A program made the position numbers and the translations under genes. A model generated the notes under the pieces. That model was given only the letters and a program-made list of their open reading frames with translations. It had not been told where the DNA came from and did not search any database. A stretch of DNA of 15,340 bases from F1-20-MAGs119 sp964556145 (GTDB taxonomy: Bacteria; Actinomycetota; Acidimicrobiia; Acidimicrobiales; Ilumatobacteraceae), in NCBI GenBank assembly GCA_964556145.1, contig CAZKVD010000040.1, forward strand, positions 1 to 15,340, given 5' to 3'. This document shows positions 1 through 6,483 of this stretch, piece by piece (within the stretch, counting starts at the first letter, position 1; every line of letters starts with the position of its first letter).

Positions 1-1643
1 TCTACGGCCAGCGCCAGGGCGGCACCAACCAGATGGTGCGCATCAAGTTGCCCGCCGGCACCATCACTCCCGAACAGCTCGACTTGATGGGCGACCTGGC
101 GACTGAGTTCTCGCGCGGATGGGGACATATCACGACGCGCCAGAACATTCAGTTCCACTTCGTCGAGCTGCGGCGCATCCCCGATCTGCTGCGTCGCCTC
201 GCGGCCGTTGGCTTGACCAGTCGTGAAGCATGCGGCGACACCGTGCGCAACGTCATGGCATGCCATCTCGCGGGTGCATGCCCGTACGAGAAGCTCGACG
301 TCACGCCGTGGGCCGAGGCGACCTACCGACACTTCGTGCGCAACCCGCTCGGCCAGCGTCTCCCCCGCAAGTTCAAGGTCAACTTCTCGGGCTGCTCAAC
401 CGACTGCGGACAGGCGATGTTCAACGACGTCGGAGTCGTGGCCGTGACGCGCGAGGGCGAGGACGGCACCGTCGAACAGGGCTTCCGCGTGTACATCGCC
501 GGTGGCCTTGGCGCGACGCCGCACCCCGCTCTTGCTCTCGAGGACTTCACGACGCGCGAGGAACTTCTTCCCACCATCGAGGCCGTGTTGCGCGTGTTCG
601 ACCAGACAGGCAACCGTGACAACAAGCTGCGCGCGCGTCTCAAGTGGGTCATCGATCAATTGGGCATCGACGAGGTTCGTCGGCGCGTGCTGAAGATCCG
701 CCACACGCTTCCCGCATCGTCGACATGGCCCGGGGGTATTCCGCCCGAGGTTGCCGCAGTTGGGGACCTGCCGGCGGGCCGTGCCGAAACCGGAGAAATC
801 ACCGCGATGGGCCAGGGCGTGCGCGTTGCGCTGCGTTCGAGTGATCCGTTCGTGCGTTGGGAGACCGCAAGCGTCATTCGCGGTGCCGCAAAGGGAACCG
901 TGTCGGCGATCGCCTATGCCGCGCTCGGAGACATCACTGCTCCGCAGTTCAAGGCCCTTGCATCGATCCAGCGCGAACTCGGCGCCGACGTGCGCCTGAC
1001 CAACCGACAAAACGTGGCCTTCCGCAACCTGACCGAAGCCCAGCTGCGCGTTCTCCACGATCGCCTCGAGGCAATCGGCATGGCACGACCCGGCGCCGAA
1101 CTTGCCCGTGACGTCGTTGCCTGCCCCGGCGCCGACACATGCAACATCGCGGTGACCCAATCACGCGGACTCGCAAAGGCCATCGGTGAACGACTGGAAG
1201 ACGAGGGCCTGGCCGAGGTCGGTGGCGTCCGCATCAACATCTCGGGTTGCACCAACAGTTGCGGCCAGCACCATGCCGCCGACATCGGCTTGTTCGGTGC
1301 CGAACGTCGCGCACACGGCAAGTCGCTGCCGGGATACCAGTTGTTGCTCGGCGGATACGTCGGCAACGAACAGATTCACTTCGGCGAAAAGGCTCTGCGT
1401 GTCCCGGCAAAGTCGGCGCCCGAAGCGGTTGCACGCGTCGTGCGCCGCTTTGCCAACGAGCGCGAAGCGGCCGAGACCTTCCAGGGATGGCTGTCGCGCA
1501 ACGGTGGTGCGGCGAACGTCGCGGGCGACCTGCGTGACCTCGACATCGTTCCGACGCCAGACGACGCGCCCGAGTTCTTCGTCGACTACGACGAGACGGG
1601 CCCGTTCGTTGCCGCCGCAGGCGAGTCGGAGTGCGCAACATGA
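1..1643 (+). CDS. Nitrite/sulfite reductase (siroheme, 4Fe-4S), 5' partial; probably assimilatory sulfite reductase
   Basis: This enzyme reduces sulfite to sulfide (or nitrite to ammonia) by six electrons on a siroheme-4Fe-4S centre in the cytoplasm. The reading frame is open to the left edge from the first full codon at 3, and it reads YGQRQGGTNQ just before the ATG at 33, which matches the family's N-terminal region. The true start is therefore outside the window and the ATG at 33 is internal. Numbering from that ATG, the second half has the classic cofactor quartet C364-x5-C370 and C406-x3-C410 (within GCTNSCGQ). The first half has a parallel set, C77-x5-C83 and C121-x3-C125 (GCSTDCGQ). 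The gene ends in an ATGA overlap with cysH, so I favour sulfite over nitrite as substrate. That choice is inference from context. The assignment to the family is secure. Confidence 0.93.
   Translation, partial: YGQRQGGTNQMVRIKLPAGTITPEQLDLMGDLATEFSRGWGHITTRQNIQFHFVELRRIPDLLRRLAAVGLTSREACGDTVRNVMACHLAGACPYEKLDVTPWAEATYRHFVRNPLGQRLPRKFKVNFSGCSTDCGQAMFNDVGVVAVTREGEDGTVEQGFRVYIAGGLGATPHPALALEDFTTREELLPTIEAVLRVFDQTGNRDNKLRARLKWVIDQLGIDEVRRRVLKIRHTLPASSTWPGGIPPEVAAVGDLPAGRAETGEITAMGQGVRVALRSSDPFVRWETASVIRGAAKGTVSAIAYAALGDITAPQFKALASIQRELGADVRLTNRQNVAFRNLTEAQLRVLHDRLEAIGMARPGAELARDVVACPGADTCNIAVTQSRGLAKAIGERLEDEGLAEVGGVRINISGCTNSCGQHHAADIGLFGAERRAHGKSLPGYQLLLGGYVGNEQIHFGEKALRVPAKSAPEAVARVVRRFANEREAAETFQGWLSRNGGAANVAGDLRDLDIVPTPDDAPEFFVDYDETGPFVAAAGESECAT
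1628..1631 (+). promoter_or_regulatory. Ribosome binding site of cysH (GGAG)
   Basis: GGAG lies 8 nt before the ATG at 1640. It supports that start over the in-frame GTG at 1631, which would overlap the Shine-Dalgarno itself. Confidence 0.6.
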
Positions 1644-2338
1644 CCCTGACGCGCCCCACTCTCGAGGCCGACGAACTCAGCGAACTCAATGCCGAGTTCG
1701 AATCGGCCACGCCGACCGACATCCTCGCCTGGGCTGCGAAGACTTTCGGACACGGCCTCGCAGTGACATCGAGTTTCGGAGACCCGATTCTTGCCCACCT
1801 TGCATGGTCGACGATCCCCGGTATCGAGGTGTCGCTCATCGACACCCAATACCTCTTTGCCGAGACGATTTGGTACGCCAAGCACCTTGCCGACCGCAGC
1901 GGCGGGAACCTGCGCATTCTCACGCCCGCTTCCGACGTGGGTCGCGACGACCTCTGGATGCGCGACACCGACCTGTGCTGCGGCGTACGCAAGGTTGCGC
2001 CACTGGAGCACATGTTGGCAAACCGCTCGTCATGGGTCACCGGACTGCGCCGCGACGACGGCCCGACACGCGCCAAGACACCGATTGTTTTCCACGACGT
2101 CTTGCGCGACGTCATCAAGGTCAATCCGATCGCCAACTGGACCGATGCCGACGTTGCCTCGTACATGATCGACAACGATTTGCCCGAACACCCATTGATC
2201 GACCGCGGATACACCTCGATCGGTTGTTGGCCCTGCACCCAGCCGGTCAGCGACCCGAACGACAAGCGCGCCGGACGATGGGCAGGCCAGTCGAAGACCG
2301 AGTGTGGCCTACACGGGGGCCCTGCTGTTCAGCAGTAG
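1640..2338 (+). CDS. cysH: Adenylylsulfate (APS) reductase, 4Fe-4S, thioredoxin-dependent
   Basis: It reduces adenylylsulfate to sulfite and AMP in assimilatory sulfate reduction. The product, 232 aa, has a PP-loop ATP-pyrophosphatase-like fold; the nucleotide loop is TSSFGDP near the N-terminus, followed by IDTQYLFAET. Cys113-Cys114 (DLCCGVRK) and Cys196/Cys199 (GCWPC) form the CC...CxxC set that ligates the 4Fe-4S cluster. This set separates APS reductases and their bacterial relatives from cluster-free PAPS reductases. The catalytic cysteine is Cys222 in ECGLHG near the C-terminus. The ATG overlaps the reductase stop codon (ATGA) and follows a GGAG, so the two genes are probably translationally coupled. 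The last 30 bp overlap the end of the convergent phosphoribosyltransferase gene. The symbol follows the usual bacterial naming; the APS preference is inferred from the cysteines. Confidence 0.93.
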   Translation: MTLTRPTLEADELSELNAEFESATPTDILAWAAKTFGHGLAVTSSFGDPILAHLAWSTIPGIEVSLIDTQYLFAETIWYAKHLADRSGGNLRILTPASDVGRDDLWMRDTDLCCGVRKVAPLEHMLANRSSWVTGLRRDDGPTRAKTPIVFHDVLRDVIKVNPIANWTDADVASYMIDNDLPEHPLIDRGYTSIGCWPCTQPVSDPNDKRAGRWAGQSKTECGLHGGPAVQQ

Positions 2339-2950
2339 CCGATCAACTTCGTCGTCGCTGACCTGACCGAAGTTTTCGTAGAACTGACCCACGCCGAAAA
2401 AGTGTGGCTCTTCGGCCACGCACACGCATTGATCGGCGGCCCCGCCGATGTTTGAAACCCAGTCCGTCGGGGCCACCGGAACCGCCAACACGACACGTGC
2501 GGCACCACGTCGTCGCACCGACAGACACGCAGCCTTGGCCGTAGCGCCGGTTGCGATGCCGTCGTCGACCACGATCGCAGTCCTGCCCCATAGCGGAACG
2601 GCGGGATGCAGTGCGCGCAGATGGTGGATGCGGGCACGAAGTGCACGCTCTTCACATGTCTCCACCTCGGCGGCTTCGCTTTTCAACATGCCCGTCGACT
2701 TCAAGGTCTCTTGTTCGATCACGCGCACTCCCCCCTCGCCAATTGCACCGAAGGCAAGTTCGGGTTGGTAGGCGACGCCGAGCTTGCGCACGGGAACCAC
2801 ATCGAGACGCGCGTGCAGCACCCTCGCGACTTCGGCGGCCACCGGGACACCGCCCCGTGGCAGACCGAGAACCACGGCGTTGGTGTCGTGCCATGGCAAG
2901 AGGCGTGACGCCAATTGACTGCCCGCATCGGTTCGGTCTCGAAACTTCAT
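2309..2950 (-). CDS. Phosphoribosyltransferase-family protein
   Basis: This is a 213-aa type I phosphoribosyltransferase fold. The PRPP-binding signature AIVVDDGIATGATAKA is at residues 125-140. The start, MKFRDRTDAGSQLASRL, matches a family of stand-alone phosphoribosyltransferases with an F/R-DR-DAG-LA opening, often annotated only by fold. The LGLPRGGVPVAAEVA stretch (28-42) is also typical. The substrate base is not identifiable; many members are of unknown role. It follows the luciferase-like gene on the same strand after a 46-nt gap holding a possible promoter of its own. Its 3' end overlaps the convergent cysH end by 30 bp. No clear Shine-Dalgarno precedes the ATG. Confidence 0.85.
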   Translation of the reverse strand: MKFRDRTDAGSQLASRLLPWHDTNAVVLGLPRGGVPVAAEVARVLHARLDVVPVRKLGVAYQPELAFGAIGEGGVRVIEQETLKSTGMLKSEAAEVETCEERALRARIHHLRALHPAVPLWGRTAIVVDDGIATGATAKAACLSVRRRGAARVVLAVPVAPTDWVSNIGGAADQCVCVAEEPHFFGVGQFYENFGQVSDDEVDRLLLNSRAPV

Positions 2951-2958
2951 GGCGTACG

Positions 2959-2964
2959 ACGGTA
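2959..2964 (-). promoter_or_regulatory. Candidate -10 box (TACCGT) for the phosphoribosyltransferase gene
   Basis: On the minus strand TACCGT fits TANNNT and ends 8 nt before the ATG at 2950. There is no Shine-Dalgarno, so a leaderless or nearly leaderless transcript is possible. A six-base match alone is weak evidence. Confidence 0.3.
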
Positions 2965-2996
2965 TTCACCGGTGCACGACCAACGCGGTGACGTTC

Positions 2997-4019
2997 CTAC
3001 CGGAACGCCGGCATCACTTCTGCGGCAAAAAACTCGACCGCGGGCTCCCACACGCCTTCAGCTCTTGGACCATTGAAATACACGGCCAGTTCGTCGAAGC
3101 CGATCGCGTCGTGCCAACGCTTGATCTCATCGATGCACATGTCGGGCGTTCCGGCAATCGCGCGGTCCCTGACGAACTCACGAAAATCCACCTCTTCGTC
3201 GTTGGCAACCCGTTGGAGCACCGGGTCCTCGGCATCGCCGCGCGTACCGGCGTGCCAGTAGTACTTGTGGAATTCGCGCGCGGGACCGAACCACTGCTCT
3301 TCGACGGTCTCTTGACTTGCCGCTGCCCATGTTTCGCGCATCAGGCAGATGTAAGGCGTGACACCTGCAGCCGCGCACTGTTGGCGGTAACTGTCGGCCA
3401 ATGCCTTCACCATCGGCAGGGTCTCCATCGGCAATGAAAACCAACCGTCGCACACCGTTGCAGCGCGCTTGATACCACTCTTCGACGTGCCACCACCGAG
3501 AATCGGCGGGTGCGGCTTTTGCACGCACGGTGGGTCGACCAGATTGTCGCGGATGTCGAAAAACTCGCTCTGCCAACCGTGACGACCCGTCGTCCATGCT
3601 TGCTTCATGTAGCGCACGGAGTCGGTGAGGCGGCGCCCGCGCGAGGCGAAGTCGACGTTGTAGCCCTCGTATTCGTACGGCCTGTACCCCACACCGACAC
3701 CCAACGTGACGCGCCCGCCCGACACCTGGTCGACCTGCGACACCTGTTCGATCACGTTGACAGGATGGTGAAGTGCAGCGAGATAGATGCCGGTACCGAG
3801 CCTGATGTTTTCGGTGCGCGACGCAAGCGCTCCCAGCACGACCATCGGCGCCGACGCATCGGGCGTGTCACTCGTGAAGGAATGGTGGCCGATGTACCCC
3901 GTGTGAAAACCCAGGCGATCGAGCATCTCGGTGGCCTTGTACATGCGCTCGTAGGGCTTCCTTTCCCCCGGCTCGATGAGTCGCGGAATGAATGAGCTGA
4001 TGCGAAACGGCGCCACCAT
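2997..4019 (-). CDS. LLM-class (luciferase-like) flavin-dependent oxidoreductase
   Basis: The product is 340 aa, a normal length for bacterial luciferase-like monooxygenases (TIM barrel, FMN or F420 dependent). Family traits are YIGHHSFTSDTPDASAP in the first strand region and RLGTGIYLAALHHPVNVIEQ. They also include the SGGRVTLGVGVGYRPYEYE cofactor loop, a conserved post-barrel HPPILGGG motif and a late GTPDMCIDEI segment. Its ATG shares one base with the TGA of the upstream OYE-like gene (TGATG), so it is almost certainly cotranscribed and coupled to it. The substrate is unknown. Actinobacterial members may use F420H2 rather than FMNH2, but I cannot decide from sequence. Confidence 0.9.
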   Translation of the reverse strand: MVAPFRISSFIPRLIEPGERKPYERMYKATEMLDRLGFHTGYIGHHSFTSDTPDASAPMVVLGALASRTENIRLGTGIYLAALHHPVNVIEQVSQVDQVSGGRVTLGVGVGYRPYEYEGYNVDFASRGRRLTDSVRYMKQAWTTGRHGWQSEFFDIRDNLVDPPCVQKPHPPILGGGTSKSGIKRAATVCDGWFSLPMETLPMVKALADSYRQQCAAAGVTPYICLMRETWAAASQETVEEQWFGPAREFHKYYWHAGTRGDAEDPVLQRVANDEEVDFREFVRDRAIAGTPDMCIDEIKRWHDAIGFDELAVYFNGPRAEGVWEPAVEFFAAEVMPAFR

Positions 4020-5965
4020 CAGATTGCCCGGGCGGCGCCGGCAGCCTGGTGAATCGACGCCATGATCGAGTTCGTCCCGGTGACGTCGCCCACCATGTGC
4101 ACCTTGACTCCCGCGGGTGCGTACTCGGCAATCTCGCGGTTCGGATGGTTGTACGTCACCAACACAACGGTGTTCGCCGCAATCGCGCGTCGCCGTTCGG
4201 TGAATGGCACGCCGATCAACACCTCGTCACGGGCAATCGCCTGCAGGTAGTGGCCGCCGATGAAGTCGAAGTTCCCCGACATGAGTCGTTCTTTCGACGC
4301 CTCGACCGTCGCCGCAGGGAACGGAATCATCGCGCCGAGCGAGTCGTAGCGGCTGACCATCGTCACTTTTGCCCCGGCATCAACCAGCGCATCGGCGACG
4401 GAGATCGCCTCGAATGTTCCGGTGTCGTCGTACACGAAACAGTCACCGCTGATTTCGGCACGACCGCCGAAGCCGAACACGTCCCACGAGGTGTAGACGT
4501 GCGGAAGGTCGGCGCCACTGATTGGTGTTGCCGGTGTTGACAACTGGAAACCGTCACGGCGCGGCGTCGACCCGGTTGCCACGATCACCTCGTCGGGTGC
4601 TTCGGTCGCGATCGTGTCGGGATCGGCAAAGGTCCCCAGATGGATTCGCACACCGAGACGCTCGATTTCGCGCGAGAGAAAATCGGTGATCGCCGCAAGA
4701 TCCGAGCGGTGTGGCGCACGTGCAGCGATGGACACCTGGCCCCCCAACTGGCGCGTGGCCTCGTACAACACGACGTCGTGTCCGCGCAGGGCCGCCGTTC
4801 GGGCGGCTTCGAGTCCCGCCGGGCCACCGCCCACCACCATGATCTTCTTCTTCACCGGTGCGGGGCCGACCGGCTCGAAGGTCACCGATGTTTCGGCTGC
4901 CGCAGCAACGTTGACGACGCAGCTCAACTTGCCGGTTGCCATCAACTGGGCCACACAACCCATGTTCGACCCGATGCAGGGACGAACAAGATCCTCTTCA
5001 CCACGGTGGGCCTTGTTCACCAGTTCGGGGTCGGCGATGAGCGCACGCACCATCGACACCATGTCGCCCGCACCGCTCTCGACGATGTGGTTCGCATGGT
5101 CAAGGGTCATGATGCGACCGACCACCATCGTCGGCTTCGACACGGCCCTCGTGATCACTTCGTTCGGCTTCATCTCGTGGCCGAGCGGGTCTTCCATGGT
5201 CGACAGCAACTTGTGGAATCGCCAGTACGAGCCCATGTGCAACGAGACGTAGTCGACGTACTTCTCGACGTATTGGGCGATTTCGGCGTTGTCCTGTGGC
5301 GTCAACCCACCCGGGATGTATTCCTCGTTCGGAAGACGAATGCCGACACAGAAGTCGTTGCCCACGACACGTCGAATTTCTTCCAGCGCTTCGACGAGGA
5401 ACCGCATCCGATTTTCGAACGAGCCGCCGTATTCGTCGTCACGATGGTTCGTCGCAGGCGACATGAACTGTTGCAGCAAGTAACCACTCGACGCATGCAC
5501 GTCGATGCCGTCGAGGCCACCCTCGCGGATGCGTCGCGCGGCGTCGCCGAATGCCTTGACAACGTCGCCGATCATGTCGGTGCTCATGGGCATCGGAATT
5601 GTGCCGATGTTCGGGCTGGGAATCGCGCTCGCGGCGTACGGGAACGGCGCCTTGCGGGGCCGTGCTGCGGCGCCCGGGTGGTACACCTGGGCAAACATCT
5701 TCATTCCGTACGGCCGCATGCGGTCGGCGATCTCGCGGTAGATCGGAATGATCGTGTCGTTGTGAAGCGGCATCAACGACGGTGCGCTGTCGTGGACGCT
5801 GGTTGCCTCGAGGGTGCTCATCGCAACTCCCCCCTTGGCGCGTGCCTCGTGGTAGGCGATCAGGCCTTCACCCGACAACAAGGTTCCGTGCGCGGATCGC
5901 ACGATGCGGTTCTTCAGTTCGACTCCACCGACCGTGATCGGCTCGAACAGACTGCCGTAACGCAT
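4019..5965 (-). CDS. Old Yellow Enzyme / 2,4-dienoyl-CoA reductase-like NAD(P)H:flavin oxidoreductase (FMN, Fe-S region, FAD/NAD domain)
   Basis: The 648-aa enzyme has an N-terminal OYE-type FMN barrel (about 1-325), an iron-sulfur linker, and a C-terminal FAD/NAD(P) domain with GGGPAG at 379-384. Barrel landmarks are DGIDVHASSGYLLQQF and NHRDDEYGGSFENRM. The layout matches 2,4-dienoyl-CoA reductase and trimethylamine dehydrogenase, enzymes that reduce or demethylate unsaturated or amine substrates. The cluster motif reads C330-x2-S333-x3-C337-x11-C349; the second ligand, usually Cys, is a TCG serine codon. The start at 5965 is chosen for the GGAGG 6 nt upstream and the family-like MRYGSLFEPI opening; the frame stays open to 6208 but the extension overlaps the upstream gene. 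The stop overlaps the LLM start. The substrate is unknown. Confidence 0.92.
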   Translation of the reverse strand: MRYGSLFEPITVGGVELKNRIVRSAHGTLLSGEGLIAYHEARAKGGVAMSTLEATSVHDSAPSLMPLHNDTIIPIYREIADRMRPYGMKMFAQVYHPGAAARPRKAPFPYAASAIPSPNIGTIPMPMSTDMIGDVVKAFGDAARRIREGGLDGIDVHASSGYLLQQFMSPATNHRDDEYGGSFENRMRFLVEALEEIRRVVGNDFCVGIRLPNEEYIPGGLTPQDNAEIAQYVEKYVDYVSLHMGSYWRFHKLLSTMEDPLGHEMKPNEVITRAVSKPTMVVGRIMTLDHANHIVESGAGDMVSMVRALIADPELVNKAHRGEEDLVRPCIGSNMGCVAQLMATGKLSCVVNVAAAAETSVTFEPVGPAPVKKKIMVVGGGPAGLEAARTAALRGHDVVLYEATRQLGGQVSIAARAPHRSDLAAITDFLSREIERLGVRIHLGTFADPDTIATEAPDEVIVATGSTPRRDGFQLSTPATPISGADLPHVYTSWDVFGFGGRAEISGDCFVYDDTGTFEAISVADALVDAGAKVTMVSRYDSLGAMIPFPAATVEASKERLMSGNFDFIGGHYLQAIARDEVLIGVPFTERRRAIAANTVVLVTYNHPNREIAEYAPAGVKVHMVGDVTGTNSIMASIHQAAGAARAI

Positions 5966-5971
5966 GGATTC

Positions 5972-5976
5972 CCTCC
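5972..5976 (-). promoter_or_regulatory. Ribosome binding site of the OYE-like gene (GGAGG)
   Basis: On the minus strand a purine-rich AGGGGGAGGG ends 5 nt before the ATG, with core GGAGG 6 nt before it. It decides the start at 5965 against upstream in-frame starts. Confidence 0.7.
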
Positions 5977-6009
5977 CCCTGCTTCCGGGAGGCTGGCCCG
6001 CCCCCGGCG

Positions 6010-6474
6010 CTATTTCTTGCCCGCCACCTTGGCGATTCGAAAGAGCGTGAGACCGAGAATAAGCGACGTCGCCGCACCCACGAATGTCAGAGCGTCGAGG
6101 GGGTCCTTTTGCTTCAGGAGCCCCTCGATCCCCTTCACGGCAACGAACACCACGAGAATGTCGATGATCGACTTTTTCAGGTCGTCGAGCGAGTCGATTT
6201 TCAGCCACTCGGGAACGTCGAGCTCGCCGATGAACAGCTCGTAGAGGCCCACGACGATGATGAGCTGCACCAGCGCAAGAAGGTAAGTGTCGATGGTCTT
6301 CAACAGCGATACGACCTGGTCATCGCTGCGCCACTTGCCCTCGAAGAGATCCGAGACGAACAACACCGTGCGGGCAACGGACCACCCGAAGGTGGCAACC
6401 GACGTCGCCAACAAACCGATGACCGCAATGATTGCGATGTAGCGGACCGGACCGAGAACGTTGCGCAAGGGCAT
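6010..6474 (-). CDS. YqhA / UPF0114-like integral membrane protein
   Basis: A 154-aa protein with four predicted membrane segments, at about 11-40, 56-82, 102-120 and 127-148. The central region GLYELFIGELDVPEWL followed by DDLKKSIIDILVVFVAV resembles the UPF0114 (YqhA) family, whose function is unknown. I see no charged catalytic set. It starts 9 nt after the stop of the PEP-utilising-domain gene and ends 44 nt before the OYE-like gene, so it sits inside a probable operon. No Shine-Dalgarno is visible; its translation may depend on coupling to the preceding gene. Confidence 0.75.
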   Translation of the reverse strand: MPLRNVLGPVRYIAIIAVIGLLATSVATFGWSVARTVLFVSDLFEGKWRSDDQVVSLLKTIDTYLLALVQLIIVVGLYELFIGELDVPEWLKIDSLDDLKKSIIDILVVFVAVKGIEGLLKQKDPLDALTFVGAATSLILGLTLFRIAKVAGKK

Positions 6475-6483
6475 GGAGACTTT

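Noticed and set aside
33..35. ATG at 33 as the real start of the sulfite reductase
   Set aside because: The frame is open to the window edge and the upstream residues (YGQRQGGTNQ) match the family, so the start lies outside.
1234..2265. Open frame of 343 codons on the minus strand opposite the sulfite reductase and cysH
   Set aside because: It spans two real genes antisense, is Arg/Ser-rich and matches no family I know.
2322..2335. Hairpin CTGCT-GTTC-AGCAG at the cysH / phosphoribosyltransferase junction as a terminator
   Set aside because: The stem is only five pairs, there is no T tract on either side, and it lies inside coding sequence.
5966..6208. N-terminal extension of the OYE-like protein to the upstream in-frame start at 6208
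   Set aside because: The extension overlaps the YqhA-like gene, has no family similarity, and a strong GGAGG precedes the ATG at 5965.
4640..6244. Open frame of 534 codons on the plus strand opposite the OYE-like gene
   Set aside because: It lies antisense to a well-supported gene, is rich in His/Arg/Val without recognisable domains, and is the usual shadow of GC-rich coding DNA.
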